DNA from: Blakeslea trispora
Taxonomy: Eukaryota; Mucoromycota; Mucoromycetes; Mucorales; Choanephoraceae
Length of the DNA: 64,000 nucleotides
Assembly: GCA_025331445.1 (NCBI GenBank)
Contig: JAIWNE010000052.1
Span: forward strand, 1-64,000
Reading direction: 5' to 3'
Both the position numbers and the translations under genes were made by a program. Positions 24,309 to 36,067 of this stretch are shown piece by piece. Every line of letters starts with the position of its first letter. Position 1 is the stretch's first letter. The notes below the pieces were generated by a model that did no database searches, was not told the origin of the DNA, and saw only the letters and a list, made by a program, of their open reading frames with translations.

Positions 24309-26504
24309 TTATTGGGTGATTTTATTGTCCACTTTCACTTTTCTGTGTGATAGGTATCTTTTGTTAACAAATTTCTCTAATTCTAGAGAAATTTTTCGGC
24401 CATCACTACACTCACTGTATGCTTCAATGTAATCCATACACTTCTGGAAATACTTTCTTATATGAGCTGTATTGCCAGCTGTATCCAGAAAGGTCGACAC
24501 ATTGGCTTCAAGCGATTTGAAGGTGTAATCACACTTCAAACGGGCTTCTCGCTTGGCATATGACCAATAGTACTCTATCCAGTTACATTCGCAATGATAC
24601 TTTGGATAGAGCTCAAAGATGTGACCAGCATCTTCAACAGTTTCTTGCAGTGCGGTTTTTTGAGCCTTGAAGTCTGGGCAACTTTCAAGACAGTGCCTTG
24701 CACAACACATAGATTGAGCACATGCTGGCTTGCCACAATCTAGCTTCCAGGCTTTGCCTTGCAAATCGCGCCCAAACCACTGGCTTCTTTCTTCCAGGAT
24801 TTTTTTTATTCCTATGATTTACCAAGTCAGACTGAGTGCGTAAAATGCCTTAAGCAATTACCTTTGAAGAATCTTTTCTTTAATACCACTGGTCGATTCT
24901 TCTTATCCAACGTGTGGATCTCTTTGTCATAGTAAAATGACTGATTCAGCGTATCGCCGTTAGCCAAAGTAACTAAAGTATCTTTGAACTGATACTTTAG
25001 CCTTTCACTCCATTCTTTTTCGTTGAGCGTCATTCTAGACGCAACCAAAGCATCATCAGCAAATGCACCATGATTGGAACTGTTGTCAAATAGGAAGACA
25101 GCAGTACAATCAGGATGCAAGCTCTCGAAAAGCCCTATGGCATCCTCCTTGAGCTGCTTTACCATATGTGCGGAAGTCCACCACCCTTCCCTACTGTCTC
25201 CTGCTTTGAAGTAGGTTCTTGAGGACCATCTCATCTGCTTCATAGTTCCATGGCATGGGCACTGGAACTCGCTTACCATGATTGACGAGCCCATGGACTT
25301 CTTGCGGATGTAGTTTTCATCCTCTTGCAACCACAATACTTCTTTTCCTAATTGTAGATACAGAAATGATTAGTAGATGAGCATCAAAGATCTAAACGTA
25401 CTTACCGTCATTTGCATAAAAAGTGCATTCGTCATGAGTAACGAACACAATCTTGCTTTCACCCTCATTCAGCTTTGGCTCAAGAATAGCCTCTTGCTTC
25501 TCTCCAGAGTAAAAGTCTGATCTCCTCATATAGTTAATCATTCGCTTTGACCATTCATTTCTGTAGGCAACTACATCTTCTCTTTCGTGGCCATCGAAAT
25601 ACACTGTCTTTTTGTTCTTTCGATAGCTGTAACCCCATTCAACCATATAGTTTGCAATGGTTGAAATGGGGATACAGCTCTTCACACCCAAGACAGAAGG
25701 AACTGCTTCTTCATCAATGTACTTCTTCAGTACAACGAGAGATCGCTCAGCAGGAGGCATTTGCTTGATCTTCTCAAGGATCATCAACTTCACATCTGAG
25801 TCACTTAAGAGAGATGATCTCTTGACATGGGCGCCTTGCTGATGGTCGGACAGCTTACCCTGATCAAGAAATTCCTTGACCCACTTAATAATAGGTGCAG
25901 CTCTATAAGGCTCTGAGTTGTCAGGCCAGTAGAGAATAGCAGCTGCCTTTGCAGCTTCACCTTTGTGTACACCTTCAAGACGCTTCATGAAGTAGTACTT
26001 CACGGAGAGATACCGAGCGTTGTTATAGGTATCTCTCTTGTTACCTTCCTTCTGCTTGTTCATTACAGGTGAAACATACTTTTGAAGGTCACCAAGCTTC
26101 TCTCTGATCAAGGTGATCTCTTTCTCGCGAGCACTGATTTTCATTTCCTTTTTTTCAGGAACCGGCTTTTGCTGAACAGTGATACCAAAGCTCATCAATG
26201 TTTGTTCAGGTCTCACTTTCTCCTGTTCCTTCTTTCTTCTCCACTTGGTGGTAGTTGATACCCCTTGGTATATACCCTTTCTCTTCGTCAAATTGCTGTT
26301 GTTGCATGAGAGAGTGTTGTTGATGTTTCTCTCTGCAACCTCAACAGATTCCTCACTTTCAATTCTGGCATTGACTTCATCCAAATTAATGCCATCAATG
26401 ATCCAATCATCACGATCCTCTACTTCGTTAACTGTGACGAACTGATTGTTCTCATTTCTGCTTCTGTTCTTGAAAGCTTTTTGTCTAGCGTTAAGTGGAG
26501 GCAT
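24309..26504 (-). CDS. transposase, DDE superfamily, with Cys-rich insertion
   Basis: Exons 26504-25406, 25347-24862 and 24811-24309 give 695 aa without stop or shift. The N-terminal 200 residues are charged; a helical DNA-binding region follows (around KGEAAKAAAILYW and LSDHQQGAHVKR). The catalytic core has D1 in VFVTHDECTFYANDG, D2 in AVFLFDNSSNHGAF and E in HCECNWIEYYW. About 150 residues lie between D2 and E, instead of the roughly 34 of Tc1. They include a cysteine cluster (CGKPACAQSMCCARHCLESC) that could bind zinc. Related fungal transposases with the HCE-N-IE-W signature are common; their exact superfamily name I leave open. TA duplication and DDE point to the Tc1-mariner side. Confidence 0.88.
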
Positions 26505-26703
26505 AATTTTATAATGTTTAATGAAAATGGAGAAGGGATATTGGGTTTGATGTTTTCTTAATTTATTGTCTGGTATGGTATGGTTACACAAATATATTAC
26601 AGGTTACACACTGCTATAACAATATCATATAGAAATTTTTTATTTTTCAAATCTGACCCTCCACCATATAACTCCCAGCCAAAATTTTTAAAAACCGACT
26701 AAC

Positions 26704-26844
26704 TTCAAAACCTATCTGCTCAAAACTTTTGGTGACAAAAACAAAAAGCGAGCCTGAATAATTGTTTAGAAAGGTTTAAAGAATATATATTCAGGCTCGC
26801 TTTTTGTTTTTGTCACCAAAAGTTTTGAGCAGATAGGTTTCGAA
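26704..26844. repeat. long hairpin: 57-bp arms, 27-nt loop
   Basis: The arm 26704-26760 is the reverse complement of 26788-26844 with one mismatch (position 4 of the arm). It lies inside the 2.7-kb transposon, 40 bp from the right end and about 200 bp upstream of the transposase start. Such a hairpin could be a subterminal structure of the element or a small nested insertion. Confidence 0.9.
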
Positions 26845-26873
26845 AACTTGTAAAAATTTTCGTTATTTAAAAA

Positions 26874-26884
26874 TGGAGGCACTG
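26874..26884 (+). repeat. right terminal inverted repeat of the 2.7-kb transposon
   Basis: TGGAGGCACTG followed by TA, the inverse of the left end. Confidence 0.85.
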
Positions 26885-26886
26885 TA

Positions 26887-28840
26887 ATCTCTTTGTTTTT
26901 TATACATCTTCTCTCTTTTTGTTTCTCTTGTATGCCTATTGTCCTACTCTTTGATGTAAGTAGCTCTATTCAAGGTATATTGCATCCTATAACTTAGTAC
27001 TGTTTTGAACCAATACTGTTCTAATCTTCTGTTTGATTAATTTGTTCAATTAACTCTATTTTTTGTTTCATTTTATGAGCAATTTGCTAGTCAAAAAATG
27101 CTCTAACAATTTCCGAATAAAGTGTAACCTCATTATTATTAATAACAAGTAATCACCATTGTGTATCTATTTCATTGTTCGTTCGCATTGACCCGACAAG
27201 CTATTCTGAGTCCTCACAATCAGCAGATAGTCTTGAATTATTATACAAAAAGAAGTTATTGGGATAAAAGAAAACGGTTGTATCTTGTATTTCTGTAGAA
27301 TGCTTTCTCGAATTTTCAAGAAAAAAAAAGAAACACTTTTCTATCAAAACACATCACATTCAAATAGCAAAGTTTCAGTTGGCTTTGTAAATCCAGCGAG
27401 CAGAAGCTTTTATTACTTTGCCATCACAGCTCAAGAGAATCGAAAAGATGTATCATGGTCTCTTTTGCGATCCAGTTGTATTTTGTTGGTTCTTATAAAT
27501 TGATGTCTTGAATATGAATGTGCTACGCAAAACAGACTTTTGTAGAGTTTGACACACACATACGTATGTAAGCTCTCTTCTTTTTGCTTTTGTCTTCAAC
27601 TGAATGAGGTTCAATCATACAGCCATCTACGAACAGATTCAATTTCATTGATTCCATTCCGATGAGCGTGGTGCTGGATTCTTTTTGTCAAATGAACAGC
27701 AACTGCTCAAAGATCCATATGACAAAGAGAGTTAATTAGGCCTAGAAATAAAGCCATGAACTGAGCATACTTTTAGATCTAATGTTACTTTGCATTCTAT
27801 AAACACAAGAAATTAAATGAATTTCGGTACAACTGTATTACCGAATTAACAAAAAAAAAAGAAGCTATTTAATACAAAATTTTACTTTTAAGAACGCGAA
27901 TCAACAAAGACAAGCTGTGCAAACTCGAATTATGTATAAGCCATAATTGCCTTCATGTCATTTATTTGAAATTTACAGGGAATGGAAAGCAAAACTGTGT
28001 CAACTTTGTTCTCTCAACTCCGGTTATAATATGAAACAAAGTTGATAGCTATTTATGGTGGCTATCTGGATGTTCCCATGTTCATTTGAGACTTAACGTA
28101 AAGTCTTTCAATCACATACTCTCTGGTTAGCTTGTCTTCAATTTGCATTATGAGTGCTTTCTTTTTTACTGACAACTCTTTGCACAATATTTCAAGGGCT
28201 TGATTCGGCCATTTTAAACCCAATTTGGACATATAATCTTTAATTCACCATAAATAGAAGTCTTGGTCTTTGTCGTTTTTCTGACTTCTTCGTTATACCA
28301 ACAAACAGTACCTGTACATTTTCATCATCGTGATAGTGATGAAATAATATGTAAGCACAAGAAGTAAGTGGTTGTATGTGGTAATAATACCTTATTATAC
28401 TGTAAGCCTTCTGAAAAGAGATCAGAGCTGTAACAGTCTTGATGCTTGAATCTTCTTTGAGAGTGTTTGTATCTGATAATTCCATGATATCATTAGCAAA
28501 ATATAGGACTGAGAAAAAAAAAAAGAGGCTAAGCATCAACATTTGCCTTATGAGTCTCTCCAAAATCGAGGCTTCAAAAGTTGTGCCAAGCCTACGAGAC
28601 ATAATCTTAAAAAAGGAGCGTCAAACATGACTCGTATTTATGTTGATCAAATGGCAAAAATTGACATCTCCATTGAATGATTGATTAAGCTTTTCTATTT
28701 TTGGTCGAAACTCGCCTTTATCCAGCTTTTCTGGCCCTTGAAAAAAATCGAGACTGGGTATAAAAATGGCAGAATGGTTTTCACTTTCTCTCTCTCCCTC
28801 TCTTTATATTTTTTCTTCTTTCTACTACTTACATTAACTA
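26887..28840. other. 2-kb intergenic stretch
   Basis: No supported gene. A minus-strand frame of 120 codons at 28602-28240 starts MSRRLGTTFEASILERLIRQ and could be part of a small spliced gene, but no family was recognised and a consistent splice model was not found. Confidence 0.45.
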
Positions 28841-30813
28841 ATGGATTACAGTACAATTGTTCCACACATTGAAAGATTCAGTCAACAAACTCTTGATTAT
28901 TTGTCTAAGCGAGACAACCTGAACCAAATCGGAAAAATCACAGCCATCTCATTAGCCACATATGTTACATTGACAGTATGTCATTGAGCAAGTAATCAAA
29001 CAGAGCGTGACTACTCTGATTAACCTATTTGAACATCTAGAAACTCTATGACGGATTTATGGGTCCATTAAGCCAATTACCAGGTCCATTCTTTACCCGT
29101 TTCTTTGAGTATCCCAACATCGTCATTGATAGACCTGCTGGAACTCAGTAAGTTATTAAATCGACAGTGATATTCCAGTCAACCTTACTCATGCTTTTTA
29201 TCATGTGCATACTAGCTATAAGTTCTATCAAAAGATTCACCAAAAGTATGGTGACATAGTTCGACTTGGCCCTAGAAAGCTTGCTATTTCAGACAAAGAC
29301 TTGATGAAACAAGTGCTTGTTACTGAAGATCTCAAAAAGGGTCCTGTATACAATGTCTTTGCTAGTAAGTCAATATGCTTTTCAAATACAAATATATGTA
29401 TTAACATGCTATTAATTAGAGGGCAGAGATCCTACTTTGTTCAGTACAAGAGATCATGTTTGGCACAAGCAAAGAGTAAGTAAAAGAGCTACACAAGATC
29501 AGTTTGATTTCTCTAAAGTGGTATCTCGTTTATAGAGAAGAATTGTTTCACCAGCCTTTTCTATCAAGTATCTTAACTCAATGGAGCCTTTTATGACTTC
29601 AATTACCGAGTCTTTAATTAAAAAGGTGGAAAAGGAAGTTGAAGCAGATCATGACGCTGAAGGATATGGTGCTGTGGATATTTGGAGTTTGATGCAACGT
29701 CTTGCCTTGGATGTTATCGGTGAAACAGCATTTGGTCAAACCTTCAACATGATTGAAGATCCTACTCATTTCGTTCCTGTCTCTATCGGCAAGGAACTAA
29801 GAGCAAGTGCTATCAACGCTATTTATCCTTGGCTTTCTAAATTTGTAGTAGGACGAGATGATATTGAAAATCCCAGATTACGACAGGTAAAAACAAACGA
29901 AAGGGCCGACTATTGAGAAAGAAGTAGTAACAATCTCTATCATAGTTCTTGGCTGAAATCATCAACGATCGCTTAAAGCCAACAGCTGAAAAGCGTAATG
30001 ATATTCTACAATTCCTCATTGATCAACAAGAAGCCCAAGATCAACAAGACAGATTAACATCTGAAGCTATCATGGCAGAAACTGTTTTATTCTTGGTTGC
30101 TGGTTCTGAAACTACCAGTAACACAATTGGGTTTATCTTTTATGAACTTTTGAAAGAGCCAACAAAACTTCAAAAATTGATAGATGAAATTGATACTGTC
30201 TCTCTTGAAGAAGGAACTACGGTGTTTCAACATGAGCAATTGAAGCATTTGCCTTACTTGAATGCTGTCATCAACGAAACTCTGCGTATTGATGCTGTTG
30301 CTGCTGGCGGTCTTGAGAGAATTACCGACAAACCTGTTGTGTTGGGCAACCGTCTTACTCTCCCTGCTGATGTAAGCTTTTTCTTTTATTGATATACTAG
30401 AGCCAACAAAGACTCATCTATATTTCTAGATTATCATTGTCACAAATCTTTACCATACTCAAACAGATGAAAAGTACTGGCCTAATCCTACCAAGTTTGA
30501 TCCTGATAGATGGATTGAAGGCAAAGAAGACAATGAATTAGATGCTTTCTTCCCTTTCAGTGCAGGGTGAGTACAGTTTTTTTTACGCACTGATCAGAAA
30601 AATACTCACTACATGTCTATTGATAGCTCAAGAAACTGTATTGGTAAAAACTTTGCTCTTCAAGAAATGAGAATTACTGTAGCTACCTTTTTAAAACACT
30701 TTGATATTGTTGCCATTCCAGAAGAGATGGAACATGCTGAAGATAAGAGACACTTCATTACTTTGCAAGTAGCTAAAAACAGCTTCAAAGTAAAGGCCAA
30801 GCGAAGAGTCTGA
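28841..30813 (+). CDS. cytochrome P450 monooxygenase
   Basis: Eight exons: 28841-28975, 29041-29147, 29216-29364, 29420-29475, 29536-29886, 29946-30371, 30430-30566 and 30627-30813, giving 515 aa, the usual P450 length. The proline-rich hinge is LSQLPGPFF and the C-helix HVWHKQRR. The I-helix oxygen-binding motif is AGSETTSNT, the K-helix E-x-x-R is ETLR, the PERF-like motif is FDPDRW and the heme loop is FSAGSRNCIG with the axial Cys. The N-terminus has a moderately hydrophobic segment (GKITAISLATYVTLT), consistent with an ER anchor. The substrate cannot be told from sequence. It is tail to tail with the lipase gene, 37 bp between stop codons. Confidence 0.95.
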
Positions 30814-30850
30814 GTTGGACAATCAACACAACTAATAAACACACATTTTA

Positions 30851-33458
30851 TTAACTGTTATAACCATCAGGGGAACCAGCTGAGAATAAAGCATGTGAAT
30901 CTGAATCAGAGTCTTGAAACAATCTTGATTGAGTTGCATTATTGCCTTCTTTAGCTGTATCAATAAACTGAGCCATGAATTTTCGTCTTCGATGTTGTTC
31001 ATTGATTGCATCCTTTTCATCCATCGAACGAAAGTTACCATCTGGCATACTGACACGACGACGTGATAAGAAAAGCAACTCGTCTCCACTTCCTGCATCA
31101 CTTGTATTGCCGTGTCCTAATTCGTGATTCTCCAGTTGCTGCGACAGTTTTAATATTTCAGCATCAGAGCGTGCGTTCTTTTTGTTCTTTGCATTTTTAC
31201 GATTCATTCGCAACATTTGAAGTGATTTTTCAATAGCGAATTCAATACGCATTCGATTCGAAATCATAGACACTTTGGGCCATGTTCGAAGCTGTCCTGA
31301 TATCATCAATTCCTTCAATCGCTCTTCATCTGGATCACGGAGAATATGAAACCAATCTGATAAACTTGTCTTTGGCTGAATGACAACCAAATTTTCTTGT
31401 TTGTTACTATGATTGATTCATTTTACTTTAAACATACTGAGTCTTACCAAAATAGTGACACTTCCATCAAACTTTTGTAACCAAACCGAACTCCAGTCTT
31501 GATCGTGTACTTTGGGTAGTAGTTTTAGAGACCGAAACACTTTAAGCCATTTTGCTAAATCCAGTATCAATACTTGTTCAATAGTAGAAGCCAGGAAGCC
31601 TCCACGCCAACCTCTGCCCTGAAGATGAGCTACAGGTCGACCAGGACTACCTTGATTGGCATAGAAAAACAGATGAACATGAGGATTGACTTGACTTACA
31701 ACAGTATAATTGACATTAAACTGAGTATTGAGTGCAAGTGTAGGAATATCGGTGGATAGACTACCATCTTTGAATTTGTGCCCATAGTTGTAGGGTGTAA
31801 GATGATCGGAACCCTTCTTTTTTTGCATAAGCACGACGGCCTCTAAAATCTATAACAAAAAGAAACTTCAGCTTATTCTTTCCTTTCCCCCCAAAGAATG
31901 GGTTCTTATTGTTTGTGTACATACACCAGGAATAGCGGCCGAAGCAAGAATAGCACTCCATATAACACAATCAGGTGCCGTATTATAATTCAAAAGTTTA
32001 GGTGGAGAGTGAGGATCATATGGAATAACAGAAACGTTAAAAATACGACCAGTTCTTTCATAGGCTTCTTTGAAGGTAATGGAACCTTTACAAAACCACA
32101 TGGCTTCACGGCACCATTGCTCTGCATCAAATACAGCTCCCGTCTTGATGAAGCGCAGAATCATTGTTTTCCAACTGTCTTGACAGATGTTGATTCGTCT
32201 GGCTAAGGCAGGGTTGAGGATCTCATTTAATTCTTCATCTGTGCGAGTGCATACAATGGCTGACATCAGAGAACCTGCACTAGTGCCTGTGATAATAGTT
32301 GGTAAAAGTCCACGATCCAATAAAGCTCGTATGACACCCAAGTGATAGTATCCAAATCCTGCACCTCCTGATAAACAAAATGCAGTGCGACCATAATTCT
32401 TGCTATAGAGCTTAAAGGCTAATCGCTTTTCTTCTGTAGAGATGTGTTTACTCTTTGCCAAGGCATCAATGGACTTTGTAACTGTTTTTTTTAAAGAAAA
32501 ACATAGAAGTCAGCTTTTCTTGCTCTCTTGCTCTGTAAAAGTCAACTTGCCTTCTTCCACAAACTCCTCGATTAGAGATTTTGTACCCAAATAAGTATTA
32601 CTGTACATTCTTGCATTTTCAATACCAGCAAAGTTTTGTTTGAGGCAAACATAAAGCACATCTGAAAGATTCGCCGCATCTTCTGCTGTGTCACTTTGAC
32701 GATATTTTTTCAAATGTCTAACAACTTTCTGTAATAATCGGTAATCATAATAGGCATAAGGTACAGTTTTTTTCCATTCATTCTTGCCCATATATCGATC
32801 AAGCGCATCTGCTGCCTCACACCATTCCTTATAATTTCGAGATTCTCGTAGTCGCTCACGCAATCGTTTCTTCTGGCCTCTCCTTAAAAAAGTAGTAGTA
32901 GAGAGATTAGAGTGACAACGAATTTCTTTTTTTGGAACATAATGTTACCAGCTAAACACATTTTCCCAAATTCGAACAATTTGACGTAATGAAATATAAG
33001 CGATCAGCTCTATCAACATAACGAACCCAATCCATATCTAAATACATGAATTCAGTCATGCGTATCGTAAAGGATGAAAAAGAGGTGTCCCAGTGACTTA
33101 CAATCAATGGATATCGTAATAATGAATGAGATATGCCTTTGGGTGTTGCAGACTCTTGTTCTTTAAGTTTCTTTTTGCTTTTGGATAACTTTCGATTCAG
33201 TTTACTTCTAGGTAATGCGTCTGACCAAGCGGATATATGTTCGGCGCTATGACTATCTTCTTCAGGTAAGCCACAGTTAGGGTTATAGCGTAATGCCTTG
33301 ATGAAGTCTTGAACATGTACTTCATTGACGTATTCGGCTTCTAGTGAGTCTTGTTGATCGGATGATTTCGGCTCAAGACGCCTTTTCCCTGTATCATCTG
33401 CTGTCTTTACTGTCTTGTTTGTTGTTTTTTTGACTGCTTCTTCTGAATTTTTTACCAT
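30851..33458 (-). CDS. TGL3/4/5-type patatin triacylglycerol lipase
   Basis: Exons 33458-33102, 33037-32949, 32882-32551, 32481-31925, 31849-31448 and 31375-30851 give 753 aa. A basic N-terminus is followed by a membrane-associating helix (WIGFVMLIELIAYISLRQIV) and a DUF3336-like region (ESRNYKEWCEAADALDRY). The patatin domain has the oxyanion loop CLSGGAGFGYYHLG, the nucleophile elbow GTSAG and the Asp-Gly of the Ser/Asp dyad in FKDGSLSTDIP. The GSVTI|LPKTSLSDW junction and a disordered tail follow. Such enzymes hydrolyse storage triacylglycerol on lipid droplets; some also act as lysophospholipid acyltransferases. The intron 32550-32482 has a GC donor (GAAG|GCAAGT), needed to join EEFVEE|VTKSIDAL. 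Confidence 0.92.
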
Positions 33459-34142
33459 CTAAGTTGTAAACTAAAAGAAAAAGAAAAAAGAAAGAAAAAT
33501 TTGACGTATATGCATTTTTTTATATACAATTGTCTTGCCCACTGTGTCACATGGTTTAGTCTGTTCTTTTAATAGTTCAGAAAATGGATACAGCTTGAAG
33601 ATTCCAGAAGAATAGCCCAACAGCTATTATGCAATAAAAAGACAAAAGAAGAATCAACTAAGCCTATATACTCAGAGATAACTATAGGAAGCAATATTTT
33701 GATAAAAGAGAAGAAGATTAATGTGCATTATATTTGTTCAACCATCGCTTTAAGGCTAGTAAACCCCTCAAAAAATATGTCATTTCGAGTCACTCAATTG
33801 AAGGCAATGACAGTAATGAGCATGAGCCGTACTACTATTCAGAAAGCTCTGCATGCAGCGGGTTTTGACAAGAGGCTCGATGTCGGTCTAACTTTACTCT
33901 CTAGTATCACTATCAACCGAGTAGTACAGTTGGGCTGTTTGACTTTTCAATAACAGCGATGTCAGTATGTTACTGTTGAATGTATTCTTCTTGATTTATG
34001 TATATATATATATATCTATACATACACATTTTGAACAGAGCATAAAGAGATTCAAAGCACAAAGTAATTTTATTATATAGGAAGGAACAAATCTTAAAAT
34101 GGCTTTTTTATTCCTTGGCTGTCATTTTGCTTTACTACTAGA
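33459..34142. other. intergenic with a transposase-like scrap
   Basis: Apart from the fragment at 33699-33953 (listed separately) no gene is seen. An (AT)n run lies near 34001-34014. Confidence 0.5.
33699..33953 (+). pseudogene. possible Tc1/mariner transposase helix-turn-helix fragment
   Basis: An open frame of 84 codons without a proper ATG contains VMSMSRTTIQKALHAAGFDK. This resembles the second helix-turn-helix of Tc1-like transposases (pattern SRTTV-x3-L-x3-G). Nothing downstream resembles a catalytic domain and no TIRs were found, so it is at best a remnant. Confidence 0.35.
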
Positions 34143-35069
34143 CTAGTCTTTCCAGAGGAGCATAAAGAACTTGATGTCTTCTTTACACTGCATTGCTTCA
34201 ACGACCATAGTTTGATAGATCTCGAAAAGATCCTGAATGGCTTTTGTTTGTTCACTAACATCTGCTCGAACACACTTGATCGAACCATCCTTGTAGACCA
34301 CATTGTAAGAAATCGAAACGATACACTTTTCAATTTTTTCAAAGACCTTTAGTAAAGCATTTTGAGATGACTGAAGTAAATAGTTTGGCTTCCGTATACC
34401 CATTTTCAGTGCTTGAAAGAGCTTTACTAATCGGACTTTCTCTTGATAGATGCTATCAGACACATTAGACAATGAGTAAGCAGTAGTAGCAATCACTCCA
34501 CCAATAAGCCCAAGAGAAATCAATGGATGACAGCCAGCAGAAACAACCCCACCGTTGATTGCAAACAGCGAAGTGTTTGCACCTGCCAAAAGTCCTATTT
34601 TTCGACCTTCCAGTCCAACAAAAGATGTTGATTGACAACAGTGGCCCAGTTCTTGACTAACAACATTTTCAAATGCTTCTGAGCTAGGTAACTTGACTGT
34701 TGGGATTTGAGTCTTATAGTTTTTAGTAAGTTCAATGACTTTATGGCATTTGAGGCCAGCTTTGCTAGCGTCTTTTCCTTTGAAGAATTCAAGGCAAGTC
34801 AAGTCAATTAGCTCATCCTTTATAGCAGCTAGTTGTGCCTGTTGGTCTCTTGCAAAATCTGCTATTTGATCAAGATAACCGCAGAATTCAGCATGAACAT
34901 TGTATCCTTGCTGTTGCAATGTCTCCAATGCCGTTCTCTTTCGCTTCTTTGACTGAACAGACTGACTGCTGTTTAGCAAGATGTGTTGGATCTCTTTCAA
35001 TTGAGCTGATAGAGCAGTTACATCTTGCTTAAGTAACTTCAGTTCATCTTGGGGAACAGGTTCTGACAT
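34143..35069 (-). CDS. intronless orphan protein, coiled coil plus glycine-rich hydrophobic segment
   Basis: 308 aa from an ATG at 35069 (MSEPVPQDELKLLKQDVTAL). Residues of about 5-35 form a heptad-like helix. KKRKR at 41-45 is a possible nuclear signal. Residues of about 158-200 are hydrophobic and Gly-rich (LFAINGGVVSAG, SLGLIGGVIATTAYSL). The rest looks helical. There are no introns, in a window where almost every other gene has two or more. I recognise no family. Its neighbour is a transposase-like scrap, so a mobile or retroposed origin is possible, but there is no direct evidence. Confidence 0.65.
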   Translation of the reverse strand: MSEPVPQDELKLLKQDVTALSAQLKEIQHILLNSSQSVQSKKRKRTALETLQQQGYNVHAEFCGYLDQIADFARDQQAQLAAIKDELIDLTCLEFFKGKDASKAGLKCHKVIELTKNYKTQIPTVKLPSSEAFENVVSQELGHCCQSTSFVGLEGRKIGLLAGANTSLFAINGGVVSAGCHPLISLGLIGGVIATTAYSLSNVSDSIYQEKVRLVKLFQALKMGIRKPNYLLQSSQNALLKVFEKIEKCIVSISYNVVYKDGSIKCVRADVSEQTKAIQDLFEIYQTMVVEAMQCKEDIKFFMLLWKD

Positions 35070-35298
35070 GATTTGATGTGAGGGAAAATAAAGAAAAGAA
35101 AAGAGTAAATAATTTTCAATTTTTATAGATACAACTAGGTAAATTGTATCATTGATTAATTGGGCATTGTATCAAGTTCATAACAGGATAGACACACACA
35201 ATAATAATAATAATAAAGAGTCAAGATCTCGGTTAAAAGTTTAAACAGAAAAAAGTCTGTCTTCTTTTTTTATTATTCAAAATAGTATATCAAAAGAT

Positions 35299-36067
35299 TT
35301 AAGCCTTGTTGGCAGCCTATAAACAACAATAAGTCTTTCTTATTGTTCTCTCGATTTCATTACAACTAGCTAAAGCTTACCTTTTGGAATCTGAATCTGG
35401 GAGGAGGAAGACGGTTACGACGGTCGACAGCAGAACGAACACGGACGACACGAGCGTGGATAGCACAAGAAACACAGTAGTGAAGCTTGACATACAACTT
35501 GGGGATAGCGTATTCTAAAAAAGAGAAAGAGATCAGATTGATTGACAATTCATTCAGTTTTCACAATTTACCTTCATAGACAGAAGCTTCTTGGAGATCA
35601 CGGACGGCAGCAGCTTCAACCATGTTACGGATGGTGAAACGCTTGATAGCCTTATCCTTGGGGACACAACGGTAGCAGTTGATACAGCGAACAAACTTGT
35701 TGTGACCACGACCGTGCTTGTTACGTCCGTTGTTTCTTCTCTTGCAAGTCTATTAAACAGGGCCCTGTTAGTTCATGACTCTGGTGTCAACAAAACTGAA
35801 AGGCAGAGCAGCTCATAGAAAACGAAGCAAAGAAGTGCATATAATACGAAAGTACATAAATTCACACATATAAAGCAATATGCATATGAAAAAAAAGTAC
35901 ACCGCATTCTATATAGCCCCCATCAATCCATCTATATTCTTCAGTCGAAAATATCGCATCCATTTAAATAGTGTTTGATAAACCATATCGATCCATCTGT
36001 TATTGCTTCCTTGCTTCATTTTCTATGCTATCTCTTGCTCTACTATCCATGATGATGAACATACCAT
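35299..36067 (-). CDS. RPS26: 40S ribosomal protein S26
   Basis: Exons 36067-36065 (the ATG alone), 35749-35572, 35514-35381 and 35316-35299 give 110 aa. The second exon begins [71 protein letters not shown] and RNRLPPPRF follow. The two Cys-x2-Cys pairs bind zinc in eS26, which sits at the mRNA exit channel of the small subunit. The start exon is inferred from ATG|GTATGT at 36067-36062, which joins in phase 0 across a 315-nt first intron; no other in-frame ATG lies closer. Long first introns right after the start codon are common in fungal ribosomal protein genes. Confidence 0.93.

Larger units (their letters stand above)
24198..26884 (-). mobile_element. 2,687-bp DDE transposon with 11-bp TIR and TA target duplication
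   Basis: The left end begins CAGTGCCTCCA at 24198 and the right end is its exact inverse TGGAGGCACTG at 26874-26884. Both ends are flanked by TA (24196-24197 and 26885-26886), the target duplication of the IS630-Tc1-mariner superfamily. Inside is one spliced transposase gene on the minus strand with no disabling lesion. Near the right end is a 57-bp-arm hairpin. Perfect TIRs, a clean TA duplication and an intact coding frame suggest a recent or still mobile insertion. Confidence 0.88.

Noticed and set aside
28240..28602. 120-codon minus-strand ORF starting MSRRLGTTFEASILERL
   Set aside because: Somewhat protein-like, but no family was recognised and no consistent splicing was found; not strong enough to call.
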